From contig NZ_KB890024.1 of the NCBI RefSeq assembly GCF_000372965.1, positions 4,552,304 to 4,616,303 of the forward strand: DNA of 64,000 nt. Reading direction: 5' to 3'. Within the stretch, counting starts at the first letter, position 1. Every line of letters begins with the position of its first letter. A program made the position numbers and the translations under genes. Below are positions 19,438-29,425 of this stretch, piece after piece. The stretch is from Hoeflea sp. 108. GTDB taxonomy: Bacteria; Pseudomonadota; Alphaproteobacteria; Rhizobiales; Rhizobiaceae. The notes below the pieces were generated by a model. That model searched no databases. It saw only the letters and a program-made list of their open reading frames with translations, and had not been told where the DNA came from.

Positions 19438-19620
19438 TCAGCTTTCCTTCGGCGTCAGAACCTGGCGACCGCGATACATGCCGGTCTTCAGGTCGATGTG
19501 GTGCGGACGGCGCATTTCGCCCGAGTTCTTGTCCTCGACATAGGTCGGGGACTTGAGGGCGTCAGCCGAACGGCGCATGCCGCGCTTGGACGGGGAGGTT
19601 TTTCGTTTTGGAACAGCCAT
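19438..19620 (-). CDS. rpmF: 50S ribosomal protein L32
   Basis: Ribosomal protein bL32 of the large subunit, 60 aa. The N-terminus [18 protein letters not shown] is the hallmark of L32, and the C-terminal half ([17 protein letters not shown]) matches the alphaproteobacterial form, which lacks the zinc-binding cysteines found in some other bacteria. It has its own strong terminator. mtgA lies directly upstream on the same strand, 158 nt away, a common order in Rhizobiales. Confidence 0.97.
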   Translation of the reverse strand: MAVPKRKTSPSKRGMRRSADALKSPTYVEDKNSGEMRRPHHIDLKTGMYRGRQVLTPKES

Positions 19621-19778
19621 GGATACACTCCACTAATCGGTCAAGTGACCCTGTCCGCCCTCGTGAAAGGGCCGCATCCAAGGCCGGAATATGAAGAAGT
19701 CGGGGAGCCTATACACGGCGAGGCCAAGCTTGACCAGCCCGAACCGACTCTTTTTTCAGCCGACGCACAATGCCGGCG

Positions 19779-20531
19779 CTAGTCCAGACACTGGACATAA
19801 GCGCCTGCCCTTGAGGCACGGCGCTCGATCACCGAAGCAAGCCGCCTGAGCCCGGCACCCGGCTTGGCCGGGTTGCGTGCGGCGGGGTTCGGCAGCGTTA
19901 CCGCCAGGAGTGCTGCCTGCCGCCGACTGAGCTGGCTTGCGGGCTTGCCAAAATAGTGCTGCGAGGCCGCCTCGATGCCGTAGATGTTCGGGCCCCACTC
20001 GGCGATGTTGAGATAAATCTCCATGATCCGCCGCTTGGACATCAGCGCATCGAAATAGATCGCCAGCGGCAGCTCCGCCGCCTTCCGGATGAATGAGCGG
20101 CCGTTCCAGAGATAGAGGTTCTTCACCGTCTGCATCGGGATGGTCGAGGCACCGCGGGTCGATTCGCCATCCAGCGCATCGCTGATGACGCCACGAAGCT
20201 CGCCGAGATCGACGCCCCGGTGCGAACAGAACTGCCCGTCCTCGGACATGATGACGGAATGGGCGAGCACCGGGGCGATATCGTCGAGCGCCACCCATTG
20301 CCGGTCGTAGCCCTGCAAGGTGACGATGTCCTTGACCATAAGGGTGGAGATCGGCCGCACGAAGGGTGGCATATAGAGAATGGTCAGCACGACCGGCAGA
20401 GCGATCAAGGCCGCAGCCGCAAGCGCCCCGAGCCGCACCCAGCGGCGCAGGCTTCCGCGCGAGAGGATCCCGCGTCGCGCTGCAGCCATGTCCAGCCCTT
20501 CGGTTTCCGGCTCTATGATCGGTTCCGCCAA
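19779..20531 (-). CDS. mtgA: Monofunctional biosynthetic peptidoglycan transglycosylase
   Basis: Glycosyltransferase family 51 enzyme, 250 aa, polymerising lipid II into glycan strands. A single N-terminal membrane anchor lies at residues ~33-55. The catalytic Glu sits in the motif [13 protein letters not shown] (GT51 motif 1), followed by [16 protein letters not shown] (motif 2) and [15 protein letters not shown] (motif 3). No transpeptidase domain is present, as expected for MtgA. A shorter start at Met15 (20489) is possible. It diverges from ispA. Confidence 0.93.
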   Translation of the reverse strand: MAEPIIEPETEGLDMAAARRGILSRGSLRRWVRLGALAAAALIALPVVLTILYMPPFVRPISTLMVKDIVTLQGYDRQWVALDDIAPVLAHSVIMSEDGQFCSHRGVDLGELRGVISDALDGESTRGASTIPMQTVKNLYLWNGRSFIRKAAELPLAIYFDALMSKRRIMEIYLNIAEWGPNIYGIEAASQHYFGKPASQLSRRQAALLAVTLPNPAARNPAKPGAGLRRLASVIERRASRAGAYVQCLD

Positions 20532-20617
20532 CCCGCCTGCCCTTGCCTGTCAGCCTTTCGGCATAAAGGCGCTTGGCTTCTTGCGCAACGTCTGTGTGTC
20601 CGCTACCGCTCGCCACC

Positions 20618-21535
20618 ATGACGATCGACAGCGATATCATGTTCGAAACCGCCTTGAGACTGCGCGCCGACGCCGTCGAGACCCAACTCGGTCACCTGCT
20701 CAGCGACCATATGCTGTCGGGCGAGATATCGCGGCCCGGTCACCTGATGGCGGCGATGCGCCATGGTGCGCTGAACGGCGGCAAGCGGCTGCGCCCGTTC
20801 CTGGTGCTGGAAAGCGCCGCGCTCTTTGACGCCGACGGCGAGGCTGCGCTGCGTGTCGCTACCGCACTCGAATGCGTACATTGCTATTCGCTCATCCATG
20901 ACGACCTGCCGGCGATGGACGATGACGACCTGCGCCGCGGCCAACCGACCGTCCACAAGGCGTTCGACGAGGCGACTGCGATCCTGGCCGGCGACGGCCT
21001 CTTGACCTTTGCCTTCGACATTATCGCCGACGAGGCCACCCATCTGCCGGCCGAGCGTCGCGCAGCCCTGGTCCTGGCGCTTGCCCGCGCCGCCGGCCCC
21101 GGCGGCATGGTCGGCGGCCAGGCGCTCGACCTCGACGCCGAACGCAACAAGCCCGACGAGGCTGGTATCATCCGTCTGCAAGCGATGAAGACAGGCGCGC
21201 TGATCCGCTTTGCCTGCGAGGCCGGCGCCATCATCGCCGGCGCCTCTACCGCCGAGCGCGAAACGCTCGCCGAATTCGGCTCGGCCATCGGCCTCGCCTT
21301 TCAGCTTGCCGACGATCTGCTCGACCTCACGGCGGACGCCAAGACCATGGGCAAGGCGACGGGCAAGGATGCGGCCGCCGGCAAGGCGACGCTGGTTTCT
21401 CTCCATGGCGCCAACTGGGCCCGCGCCCAGCTCGCCGGTCTGGTGACCCAGGCGCATGCCCTGCTCGAGCCCTTCGGCGAAGGCGGTGCGATGCTCAAGG
21501 CGGCCGCAAGCTTCGTGGCCGAGCGCAACAGCTGA
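20618..21535 (+). CDS. ispA: Farnesyl/geranyl diphosphate synthase
   Basis: Trans-prenyltransferase, 305 aa, adding isopentenyl diphosphate to DMAPP/GPP for quinone, undecaprenyl and hopanoid precursors. The first Asp-rich motif is HDDLPAMDDDDLRRG (residues 94-108) and the second is QLADDLLD (229-236); NGGKRLRP (53-60) binds IPP. These features match bacterial IspA; the two-residue insertion in the first motif is typical of type II FPP synthases. The start ATG at 20618 gives MTIDSDIMFE; Met8 (20639) is an alternative. The gene diverges from mtgA with 86 nt between starts. It supplies the same pathway as ispG at 25709. Confidence 0.92.
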   Translation: MTIDSDIMFETALRLRADAVETQLGHLLSDHMLSGEISRPGHLMAAMRHGALNGGKRLRPFLVLESAALFDADGEAALRVATALECVHCYSLIHDDLPAMDDDDLRRGQPTVHKAFDEATAILAGDGLLTFAFDIIADEATHLPAERRAALVLALARAAGPGGMVGGQALDLDAERNKPDEAGIIRLQAMKTGALIRFACEAGAIIAGASTAERETLAEFGSAIGLAFQLADDLLDLTADAKTMGKATGKDAAAGKATLVSLHGANWARAQLAGLVTQAHALLEPFGEGGAMLKAAASFVAERNS

Positions 21536-21655
21536 TCCGGCCTGACAGCCAGTAGATTCGTGCCTGCGCCAGGCTTGGTGCGGGTCAGAATCTCTTAATG
21601 TTAATAGTGTCTATTCCAGCTCCATAAAATTGTGCGTATGTGTTTGGGGTTGCGC

Positions 21656-23989
21656 ATGCCGGAGCACTCGTCCTTCATCCGTTCGATACGGATCAGATAC
21701 CTGTCGGGTCTCCTGATCTTCGCCGCGACGTCAGCCGCGGTCATGGCCGCCTTCAACCAGGGCAATGCCTTCCGCCGCGATGTCGACGACATCGCCTCGC
21801 ATCTGCAGTCCTTCACACGTGAATTGCGAAACGCCACGAGCTTCGCCGAAACCACGACGACGGCCTGGCGCCCGGAGACGCGCGAGGCGCTCGCCTCTGC
21901 CGCACGCAATCACGCTGCCCGCATCGAAGGCGGCATCACCGAACTGAGCACCGCAATCGACGCGGTGCGCCCAGACCTGTCGACCAAGTCGCAACGCGAG
22001 CTGGACAGTGCCGCGGTCAATGGCGACCTGTTCTGGTCGGCGCGCGATATGGCGCGCAATCTCAGTGCCCTCGCCACCGCCCAGAACGCCAGCGAGTGGA
22101 GCTATCGCGAGATCCGCAACCAGAACGACCTGTTTGCCCAGCCGATGCTAGTGCGGGCACGCAACGTTATGGAAGAGGAACGCCGCGTCGCGGAAGCACG
22201 CAGCGACAACCTGCTGATGATGGCAAGCGTGCTTTTGATGCTTGTCATCGGCGGCGTCGCCTTCTGGGTCTTCCGCCCGATGGAAAATGCCATCCGCCGT
22301 GCCTTTGCCGAGACCGCAGAATCATTGTCGAAGGCCGAGGCGGCCGACCGCGCCAAATCGGAATTCCTCGCCAATATGAGCCATGAGATTCGCACGCCGA
22401 TGAACGGCGTGCTCGGCATGGCCGAGCTTCTCGCCCGCACGGACCTAACCCCGCGCCAGAAGACCTTCACCGATGTCATCGTGAAATCGGGCAACGCGCT
22501 TTTGACCATCATCAACGACGTGCTCGACTTCTCCAAGATCAACGCCGGCCAGTTGACCCTCGACCCAGCCCCGTTCCATCTCGGCGAAGCGGTCGAGGAC
22601 GTGGCGACCCTGATCTCGGCACGCGTCGCCGAAAAGAATCTCGAACTCATCGTCCGCGTCGATCCGCGCCTGCCCAGCCATGTAATCGGCGACGTCGGTC
22701 GCTTCCGCCAGATCATCACCAACATGCTCGGCAACGCCGTGAAGTTCACCGAGCGCGGCCACGTGCTGGTCGACGTGACAGGCGAGCCGGTCGACGACAC
22801 GGTGGCGCTGAAGGTGCGCGTCGAGGACACCGGCATCGGCATCCCCGCAGACAAGCTGCAGAGCGTCTTCGAGAAGTTCGCCCAGGTCGACGGCAGCTCG
22901 ACCCGCCGTCATGAAGGCACTGGCCTTGGCCTCGCCATCGCCGCCCGCCTGGTCGACCTGATGAGCGGCCATATCGGCGTCGAAAGCGAGCTCGGCAAGG
23001 GTTCGGTGTTCTGGTTCACCGCCATGCTGCCCGCCTATGAGGCACAAGACACCGGTACCGGCGTTCCCGTCGACGTGACCGGGGCGCGCGTGCTGGTCAT
23101 CGACGACAATCCGGTCAACCGCGAGATCCTTCTGGAGCAACTCAAGAGCTGGGGCTTCGACTGCGCCGCGGCCGAAAGCGGCGCCATCGGGCTCGCCTTC
23201 CTCGACCGCGCTGCCCAGCTCGGTGCCAGCGTCGATTGCGTCATCCTCGATTACCAGATGCCGGGCATGAATGGCGCCGACGTTGCCAAGGCCATCGCCG
23301 CCGACAGCCGCACGTCATCGATCCCCGTCGTGCTGCTGACCTCGGTCGACCAGATCGACTTCAGCCGCATGGTGCTCGATTTCGGCATCGCCGCGCACCT
23401 GACCAAGCCGGCCCGTTCGGCGGTGCTGCTCGGCACCGTGATTGCCGCTGTGCAGAAGGCGCGCTCCCAGGCCGGACGGACGCAGTTCGTCCGCGAACCG
23501 GTCAGGCAGACCCAGCAGCCGGCCTTCACCGTCATTCGTGGCCCGGCGCAAGCGCCGCTCGCCCAGCCCGAACCAGGCCCATTACAAGGCGGAGCGCTCG
23601 ACGTTCTGGTAGCCGAGGACAACGAGGTCAACCAGCTGGTCTTCGGCCAGATCCTGTCGGGCCTGGGGCTCAGCCACCGCATCGCCGGCAACGGCCGCAC
23701 GGCAGTCGAGATGTACCGCACCTTCAGGCCCAAGCTGATCCTGATGGACGTCTCGATGCCCGAGATGAACGGTTACGAAGCGACACGCGCCATTCGCGCC
23801 GAGGAAGAAGCCAACGGCACCCGCACGCCCATCATCGGAGTAACGGCGCATGCGCTGAAGGGTGACCGCGAGAAATGCCTGGATGCCGGCATGGACGACT
23901 ACCTGCCCAAGCCGGTGTCGCCCGACAAGCTCGGCACCAAGATCGGCACCTGGCTGAGCGAGAGCGCCGAATTGGTTCAATCGGCCTGA
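21656..23989 (+). CDS. Hybrid sensor histidine kinase with two receiver domains
   Basis: Membrane-bound hybrid kinase, 777 aa. Two transmembrane helices (about residues 15-33 and 188-206) bracket a ~150-residue periplasmic, mostly helical sensor region with no recognised ligand motif. HisKA with phospho-acceptor His243 is in [15 protein letters not shown]. The HATPase N box ([13 protein letters not shown]), G1 box (VEDTGIGIP) and GTGLGL follow. The first receiver starts near [12 protein letters not shown] with acceptor Asp in [12 protein letters not shown]; the second starts near [13 protein letters not shown] with Asp in [13 protein letters not shown]. The start at 21656 follows a GGGG 8-11 nt upstream; ATG 21638 is also possible. 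No partner regulator or phosphotransferase is adjacent, so the output is unknown. The architecture is BarA/ArcB-like, without HPt. Confidence 0.88.
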   Translation: MPEHSSFIRSIRIRYLSGLLIFAATSAAVMAAFNQGNAFRRDVDDIASHLQSFTRELRNATSFAETTTTAWRPETREALASAARNHAARIEGGITELSTAIDAVRPDLSTKSQRELDSAAVNGDLFWSARDMARNLSALATAQNASEWSYREIRNQNDLFAQPMLVRARNVMEEERRVAEARSDNLLMMASVLLMLVIGGVAFWVFRPMENAIRRAFAETAESLSKAEAADRAKSEFLANMSHEIRTPMNGVLGMAELLARTDLTPRQKTFTDVIVKSGNALLTIINDVLDFSKINAGQLTLDPAPFHLGEAVEDVATLISARVAEKNLELIVRVDPRLPSHVIGDVGRFRQIITNMLGNAVKFTERGHVLVDVTGEPVDDTVALKVRVEDTGIGIPADKLQSVFEKFAQVDGSSTRRHEGTGLGLAIAARLVDLMSGHIGVESELGKGSVFWFTAMLPAYEAQDTGTGVPVDVTGARVLVIDDNPVNREILLEQLKSWGFDCAAAESGAIGLAFLDRAAQLGASVDCVILDYQMPGMNGADVAKAIAADSRTSSIPVVLLTSVDQIDFSRMVLDFGIAAHLTKPARSAVLLGTVIAAVQKARSQAGRTQFVREPVRQTQQPAFTVIRGPAQAPLAQPEPGPLQGGALDVLVAEDNEVNQLVFGQILSGLGLSHRIAGNGRTAVEMYRTFRPKLILMDVSMPEMNGYEATRAIRAEEEANGTRTPIIGVTAHALKGDREKCLDAGMDDYLPKPVSPDKLGTKIGTWLSESAELVQSA

Positions 23990-24189
23990 CGAACGACACC
24001 AGGCGTCCAGCTATGCAACGATCACGCGGCGTCCCAGGGCGCCGCTTCTCGTTTCAAGCGCTGCGCCTTTATGACTTCCTTATTTCTTCGCTGTCGGTCC
24101 TGTCTCGAATCCTGATGCGGCCATCTCTAGCTTCCTGACGCGACCGGATGCGGCCACAGCCGCCCGGCGCACAACAAAGGAAGACTGCG

Positions 24190-24381
24190 ATGCTGCGCGC
24201 TCACCTGACGCACCGGATGGCCGGTGCCGACAAATCCGACGCTGCCGTCCGCCCTGCGCGAAAGGCTGCGAACGACCATGCTTCGGTGCCCCAGACCGAC
24301 CCTTTCATGTTCACCCGGCTTTTTGTCGTCACCGGCATCGTTCTGGGCGGACTGGCGCTCGCCGGCATGCTCTCCAACTGA
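24190..24381 (+). CDS. Small membrane protein of unknown function upstream of ptsN
   Basis: A 63-aa frame beginning with ATG 24190, preceded by AAAGGAAG at 24176-24183. The first 38 residues are polar and basic. The last 24 (FTRLFVVTGIVLGGLALAGM) form one clear transmembrane helix ending four residues before the C-terminus, a tail-anchored arrangement. The stop is only 2 nt before the ptsN ATG, which argues that it is translated and coupled to ptsN. No family is recognised. Confidence 0.55.
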   Translation: MLRAHLTHRMAGADKSDAAVRPARKAANDHASVPQTDPFMFTRLFVVTGIVLGGLALAGMLSN

Positions 24382-24383
24382 CC

Positions 24384-24848
24384 ATGGACATATGCGACGT
24401 GATTTCGGTCGAGGACGTCGTCCTCGACCTCAGGCCGGAGGGCAAGACGCGGCTGCTCAAGGAGCTGTCCGTGCTCGCCTCCCGGCGTATCGGCGTTCAG
24501 GCCGGCGAGATCGTCTCGGTACTCTCAACCCGCGAAAAGCTTGGCTCGACCGGCCTGGGCCTCGGCGTCGCCATTCCCCACGCCAAGATGCATGGATTGC
24601 AGCGACCGTTCGGCCTGCTTGCCAGACTGCAAGCGCGCTGCCCGTTCGAAGCCATCGACGGCCAGGATGTCGACATCGCGGTCCTGCTGCTGATGCCGGA
24701 GGCCTCGCCGCAGGAGCACCTTAACGTGTTGGCCAAGATCGCGCGGCTGCTGCGCGACGAGACTGCGGTTGCAAGGCTGCGCGGCGCAGCGGACGCGGAA
24801 AGCCTGCACGGCGTGCTCGCCGAAGGCAGGCACGCCGCGCTAGCCTAG
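24384..24848 (+). CDS. ptsN: PTS IIA-like nitrogen-regulatory protein (PtsN family)
   Basis: Cytoplasmic EIIA domain protein of the Ntr/fructose class, 154 aa. The phospho-acceptor His66 lies in GVAIPHAKM, and EKLGSTGLGLG before it is the usual conserved lead-in. Helical C-terminus AKIARLLRDE is also typical. In Rhizobiales the incomplete PTS (PtsP, PtsO, PtsN) has regulatory rather than transport duties, touching potassium transport and PHB or nitrogen metabolism. Compared with the common PtsN that sits near rpoN, this one stands alone and its start MDICDVIS is slightly divergent, so it may be a second copy. Confidence 0.82.
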   Translation: MDICDVISVEDVVLDLRPEGKTRLLKELSVLASRRIGVQAGEIVSVLSTREKLGSTGLGLGVAIPHAKMHGLQRPFGLLARLQARCPFEAIDGQDVDIAVLLLMPEASPQEHLNVLAKIARLLRDETAVARLRGAADAESLHGVLAEGRHAALA

Positions 24849-24851
24849 GGA

Positions 24852-25706
24852 TCAGCGGTTGCGGAGCACGATGCAGGAGCCGCCCGCCTTGTGCAGGCTC
24901 TGGCAGATCGTATCGGCCTCGGCGCGATCATCGGCCCCGATCCTGACCGCATAGACGCCGCGCCGCCCCATCGGGGTCCTGATGCGACTGACGACTGGAT
25001 CATGCGACGCAAGCAGTGCCGGGAACCGCGCCCTCATCCGCTGCCATTGGCCGATTGCCACCCCGCGCCGGAAATTGCCGGCGACCTGGATACCCCAGGG
25101 CTTCACATGGACCGTCGCCATCGGGATCGTGGCCGACATGATGACCGGCAGGTTGCGGCAGGCGTCGAGGAACGGCGTCGCGGCATCGAGCGGACGGTTG
25201 GTGCCGGCATAGGCCTTGTCGGAGAAGCTGTCGGCCGGCTCGCCCATGATGTCGAGCACATAGTCCTCGGTCTCGAGCGGCAGGAACCCGCCAGACGACA
25301 GCCAGCGCGTCACCCTGTTTTCACCGGCATTGTAGGCTGCAGCCGCAAGGCCGAGATTGCCGAAACCGCGCTTGAGTTCGCCGAGATAGCGCGCCGAGGC
25401 CGGGATCGCCTGTTCCATGTCGAAAGGATCGGTTAGCCCGCGCATCGCGGCAGTTCCGGGCATGAACTGGGCGATGCCCTCGGCGCCCGCCGGGCTGACC
25501 GCATTGGGGTCGAAGCGGCTCTCCTTCCAGATCAGCCGCGCGAAGAACTCGCTGGGCAGCCCCTCCTGCCTGGCATGGATGTCGATCAGGTCGCAGACAC
25601 GGGCGACGTGATCCTTCTTGCGCGACCGCGGCGGGTCCGCGAGCGCAGGCCCGGCAATCGCCAGCGCGACGAGGCAAGCCAGCGCTGCCCTCGCCAGGCG
25701 CTGCAT
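24852..25706 (-). CDS. Lytic transglycosylase with SPOR-like C-terminus
   Basis: Periplasmic murein lytic transglycosylase (SLT/GH23 fold), 284 aa. Signal peptide residues 1-23 (cut after ALA). The catalytic Glu62 is in LIWKESRFDPNAVSPAG, with the GIAQFMPGTA and AAYNAGENRV motifs typical of Slt70-like enzymes. The last ~75 residues (VYAVRIGADDRAEADTICQSL) resemble a SPOR domain that binds denuded glycans at the septum. The ATG at 25706 is chosen because it starts the signal peptide. The gene lies 2 nt downstream of ispG, so it is co-transcribed with it. Confidence 0.88.
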   Translation of the reverse strand: MQRLARAALACLVALAIAGPALADPPRSRKKDHVARVCDLIDIHARQEGLPSEFFARLIWKESRFDPNAVSPAGAEGIAQFMPGTAAMRGLTDPFDMEQAIPASARYLGELKRGFGNLGLAAAAYNAGENRVTRWLSSGGFLPLETEDYVLDIMGEPADSFSDKAYAGTNRPLDAATPFLDACRNLPVIMSATIPMATVHVKPWGIQVAGNFRRGVAIGQWQRMRARFPALLASHDPVVSRIRTPMGRRGVYAVRIGADDRAEADTICQSLHKAGGSCIVLRNR

Positions 25707-25708
25707 CG

Positions 25709-26962
25709 CTACTCGGCTGCGGCCCTGCCGCCGCGCCCGAACCGCTGCTCGATGTAGTCGGCGACCATCTTCTCGAAGTCGGCGGCGATGGCGGGACCAC
25801 GCAAGGTGGCGGCCTTCTTGCCGTCGACGAAGACGGGAGCGGACGGCGTTTCGCCGGTACCGGGCAGCGAGATGCCGATGTCGGCATGCTTGGATTCGCC
25901 CGGGCCGTTGACGATGCAACCCATGACAGCAACCTTCAGCTCCTCGACACCGGGATACTTCTCGCGCCACACCGGCATGTTCTTGCGCAGGTCTTCCTGG
26001 ATGGTCTGGGCCAGTTCCTGGAAGACGGTCGAGGTGGTACGGCCGCAGCCTGGGCAGGCAGCGACGATCGGCACGAACTGGCGGAAGCCCATGGTCTGGA
26101 GCAGTTCCTGCGACACCTGCACTTCGCGGGTGCGATCGCCGTTCGGCTCCGGCGTCAGCGAGATGCGGATGGTGTCGCCGATGCCCTGCTGCAGAAGGAT
26201 GCCCATGGCCGCCGACGAGGCGACGATGCCCTTGGAGCCCATGCCGGCCTCGGTCAGTCCGAGATGCAGCGCATGGTCGGAGCGGCTGGCAAGCATGGTG
26301 TAGACCGCGATCAGGTCCTGCACCTGGCTGACCTTGGCCGACAGGATGATCTTGTCGCGCGGCAAACCGATTTCCTCGGCCAGGTCGGCCGAGATCAGCG
26401 CCGACTGGACTATCGCCTCGCGCATCACCTGGTTGGCGGTGAGCGGCGAGCCGTTTTCCTGGTTCTCGTCCATGAGACGGGTCAGCAGGTCCTGGTCGAG
26501 CGACCCCCAGTTGACGCCGATGCGCACCGGCTTGTCATGGCGGATCGCCATCTCGACGATATCGCCGAACTGCTTGTCCTTCTTGTCCTTGAAGCCGACA
26601 TTGCCCGGATTGATGCGATATTTCGCCAAGGCTTCGGCGCAGGCCGGATGATCGGCGAGCAGCTTGTGGCCGATGTAATGGAAATCGCCGACCAGCGGCA
26701 CGTTGACGCCGAGACGGGCCAGCCGATCGCGGATATGCGGCACGGCGGCCGCACTCTCGTCGCGGTCGACGGTGATACGCACGATCTCGGAGCCGGCGCG
26801 ATGCAGTGCGGCCACCTGGGCGACCGTCTTGTCGATGTCGGCCGTGTCGGTGTTGGTCATCGACTGGACGACGACAGGTGCCGAGCCACCGACGATCACG
26901 CCGCCGACATCGACGCCGACGGAATGGCGGCGAGGAAATGGAGAGGAGAAGTAGCCGGACAT
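25709..26962 (-). CDS. ispG: 4-hydroxy-3-methylbut-2-en-1-yl diphosphate synthase
   Basis: Iron-sulfur enzyme of the MEP isoprenoid pathway, 417 aa, reducing MEcPP to HMBPP. The N-terminal TIM-barrel part opens with [13 protein letters not shown]. The C-terminal [4Fe-4S] part has [13 protein letters not shown] and [15 protein letters not shown], providing the three cluster cysteines and the conserved Glu. Length fits the bacterial two-domain form with the small insertion usual in alphaproteobacteria. Products feed IspA. A lytic transglycosylase follows in the same transcript. The 278-nt gap to the divergent bdhA carries both promoters but no recognised operator. Confidence 0.95.
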   Translation of the reverse strand: MSGYFSSPFPRRHSVGVDVGGVIVGGSAPVVVQSMTNTDTADIDKTVAQVAALHRAGSEIVRITVDRDESAAAVPHIRDRLARLGVNVPLVGDFHYIGHKLLADHPACAEALAKYRINPGNVGFKDKKDKQFGDIVEMAIRHDKPVRIGVNWGSLDQDLLTRLMDENQENGSPLTANQVMREAIVQSALISADLAEEIGLPRDKIILSAKVSQVQDLIAVYTMLASRSDHALHLGLTEAGMGSKGIVASSAAMGILLQQGIGDTIRISLTPEPNGDRTREVQVSQELLQTMGFRQFVPIVAACPGCGRTTSTVFQELAQTIQEDLRKNMPVWREKYPGVEELKVAVMGCIVNGPGESKHADIGISLPGTGETPSAPVFVDGKKAATLRGPAIAADFEKMVADYIEQRFGRGGRAAAE

Positions 26963-27240
26963 GGACGGCCTTTAAGCTCGAGGTATCCGCGCCTGAGGTG
27001 GAGCGCTCGGCACGCGATGTCAATATCGCAGGTAGTCGCGCCCGCCAAGGGCGAAGCTGGCCTGCAACGACAAGTGGCTCCATTGTCATGCCTGCCGGAC
27101 GACGAGTGTAGCGTCGCCGGCAGGAAAATCGCCCGCTCGCGCGGCAATTTCACGAAACCGTGCGGACACGGCGCTTTTATTGCGCCATTCAGGACGTATA
27201 TGTTGCATCGCAACATGAAACCGACACCGCAGGATTCAGA

Positions 27241-28023
27241 ATGAGCACGCGCAGAACCGCCATTGTCACCGGCTCGACCTCGGGCATCGGCCTCGCAATC
27301 GCCGAGGCATTTGCCGCCGAAGGCTGCAATGTCGTCGTCAACTCCTTCTCGGACACACCGGCCGACCACGCCATCGCCGAAGGCATCGCCGGCAGGCATG
27401 GCGTCGAGGCGATCTACGTACAGGCAGACATGTCGAAGGGCGCGGACTGCCGCGCTCTGGTGACCAGGGCGGCAGAACGCTTCGGATCGGCCGATATCTT
27501 GGTCAACAATGCCGGCATCCAGCATGTCGCCCCGGTCGACGAGTTCCCCATCGACAAGTGGGACGCGATCATCGCCATCAACCTGACCTCGGCGTTCCAC
27601 ACGATTGCGGCGGCACTGCCCTTGATGAAGAAGGCCGGCGGTGGGCGCATCATCAACATCGCCTCCGCTCACGGGCTGGTCGCCTCGGCCTACAAGTCGG
27701 CTTATGTCTCGGCCAAGCACGGCATCATGGGACTGACCAAGACGGTGGCACTTGAGGTCGCGCAGCAGAACATCACCTGCAATGCCATTTGCCCCGGCTA
27801 TGTGCTGACCCCGCTGGTCGAAGCCCAGATCCCCGACCAGATGAAGGCCCACAACATGGACCGCGACACGGTGATCCGCGAGGTCATGCTCGATCGCCAG
27901 CCGACCAAGGAGTTCGTCACCGTCCAACAGGTGGCGGCGACCGCTGTCTTCCTCGCCTCGCCGGCGGCAGCCCAGATCAACGGCACCCATATCTCCGTCG
28001 ATGGCGGCTGGACCGCCCAGTAA
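27241..28023 (+). CDS. bdhA: 3-hydroxybutyrate dehydrogenase
   Basis: NAD-dependent short-chain dehydrogenase, 260 aa, oxidising (R)-3-hydroxybutyrate to acetoacetate in PHB breakdown. The cofactor motif TGSTSGIG is at residues 10-17, NNAGIQHV near 90-97, and the catalytic YVSAKHG (YxxxK) near 155-161. The C-terminal region (EFVTVQQVAATAVFLAS) and QINGTHISVDGGWTAQ end match BdhA. The ATG at 27241 gives the family length; the frame is open further upstream but without similarity. A patatin gene begins 27 nt downstream. Confidence 0.92.
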   Translation: MSTRRTAIVTGSTSGIGLAIAEAFAAEGCNVVVNSFSDTPADHAIAEGIAGRHGVEAIYVQADMSKGADCRALVTRAAERFGSADILVNNAGIQHVAPVDEFPIDKWDAIIAINLTSAFHTIAAALPLMKKAGGGRIINIASAHGLVASAYKSAYVSAKHGIMGLTKTVALEVAQQNITCNAICPGYVLTPLVEAQIPDQMKAHNMDRDTVIREVMLDRQPTKEFVTVQQVAATAVFLASPAAAQINGTHISVDGGWTAQ

Positions 28024-28050
28024 ACAAGAAGCATCGGATCGGAAGACGCC

Positions 28051-29181
28051 ATGACTGGAAACGGCAAGGCGGAGGAGACGAAACCCATAAACATCGCGCT
28101 CCAGGGTGGAGGCTCGCACGGAGCCTTCTCCTGGGGCGTACTCGACCGGCTGCTCGAGGACGGCCGGCTCGACTTCAAGGCCGTGTCGGGCACCAGTGCG
28201 GGTGCGATGAATGCCGTTGCGCTTGCCGACGGCTGGGTGCGCGGCGGCCGCGACGGTGCCCGCGCCAAGCTGGACGACTTCTGGCGAGCGGTGGCGCGCA
28301 AGGGTCGCTTCAGCCCCGTGCAACGTTCGCCCTGGGACATGGCATGGGGTAACTGGTCGATCGAAAACACGCCCGGCTACATCTGGTTCGACACCATGTC
28401 GCGGGTGTTCTCGCCCTACCTCGCCAATCCGCTGAACCTCAATCCGCTGCGCGATGTCGTTGCCGAACAGATCGACTTCGCCAATGTCAGGGCCTGCACC
28501 GACATCGACCTCTTCATCTCGGCGACCAATGTCGAGACCGGCCAATTGCGCGTCTTCAGCGATGGCGAGATCGACCTGAATACGGTGATGGCCTCGGCTT
28601 GCCTGCCGCAGATATTTCAGGCAGTGGAGATCAAGGGCGTACCTTATTGGGACGGCGGCTACGGCGGCAATCCGGCGATCTATCCGTTCTTCAAGGCCAA
28701 CGACACCGAGGACGTGCTGCTGGTGCAGATCAATCCGGTGGTGCGCGAGGAGACGCCGAGGACGGCCAACGAAATCCAGAACCGCATCGACGAGATCACC
28801 TTCAATGCCGGGCTGTTGCGCGAGTTCCGTGCCATCGCCTTCATCAAGGAGCTTATCGCGGCCGGGCGCCTGCCGCATGGCGAATACCGTGACATCCGCA
28901 TGCATCGCATCGACGCCGACGAAGCCTTCAAGGATCTGTCGGCATCCTCGAAGATAAACGCCGAGTGGGCCTTCCTCGAATACTTGCGCGATCTCGGTCG
29001 GACTGCAGCGAGCGACTGGCTGGAAGACAATTTTGATTCGGTGGGCAAGGTTGCAACGCTCGACCTTTCGGGCGAGTTGGACGACGGCTTCAAACCGATG
29101 CGAGGCCCGGCGACAGGGCGCCGCGTCCGCGAATTCCTAGCGACCAGAACCAGACCTTCAGCGGTGCGCCAGCACGGCTAG
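28051..29181 (+). CDS. Patatin-like phospholipase/esterase
   Basis: Predicted cytoplasmic serine acyl hydrolase, 376 aa. The oxyanion loop GGGSHGAF is at residues 19-26, the nucleophile Ser49 in GTSAG, and the dyad Asp201 in DGGYGGNP, a complete patatin catalytic set. No signal peptide. The gene is 27 nt downstream of bdhA in the same direction, so the two are probably co-transcribed. Patatins close to bdhA are common in Rhizobiales, and patatin-fold proteins can attach to PHB granules, so a role in PHB or storage-lipid turnover is plausible but not shown. The C-terminal ~50 residues are variable. Confidence 0.87.
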   Translation: MTGNGKAEETKPINIALQGGGSHGAFSWGVLDRLLEDGRLDFKAVSGTSAGAMNAVALADGWVRGGRDGARAKLDDFWRAVARKGRFSPVQRSPWDMAWGNWSIENTPGYIWFDTMSRVFSPYLANPLNLNPLRDVVAEQIDFANVRACTDIDLFISATNVETGQLRVFSDGEIDLNTVMASACLPQIFQAVEIKGVPYWDGGYGGNPAIYPFFKANDTEDVLLVQINPVVREETPRTANEIQNRIDEITFNAGLLREFRAIAFIKELIAAGRLPHGEYRDIRMHRIDADEAFKDLSASSKINAEWAFLEYLRDLGRTAASDWLEDNFDSVGKVATLDLSGELDDGFKPMRGPATGRRVREFLATRTRPSAVRQHG

Positions 29182-29223
29182 CTGTCGCGAAAAGCCGCCG
29201 AAAGCGGGATTGGAAGCACATTA

Positions 29224-29250
29224 CCTGACAACTGCTGCCATTTTGTCAGG
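29224..29250. promoter_or_regulatory. Inverted repeat between patatin and RND genes
   Basis: CCTGACAA-N11-TTGTCAGG, perfect arms, 43 nt after the patatin stop and 176 nt before the RND adaptor. It lacks a T-run directly after the stem, so an operator for the efflux genes is as likely as a weak terminator. Confidence 0.45.
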
Positions 29251-29425
29251 ATGATATTTCCATTACTTTTTATCACTATTTCGTGCTTCACATTTGATGT
29301 AGAAGACGCCCTTCCGCCATTTTGCCCCCACGGCGGATTGAACACGGCATTGCGCGCTCCCATATCGGGCCGACGCGCCAAGCAAGTTGGCGGTGAAGCC
29401 GTAACCGTCTTTAACGGATAACGAC

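Noticed and set aside
24026..24045. GCGGCG-N8-CGCCGC hairpin after the histidine kinase gene
   Set aside because: Short stem, large loop and no continuous T-run; not convincing as a terminator.
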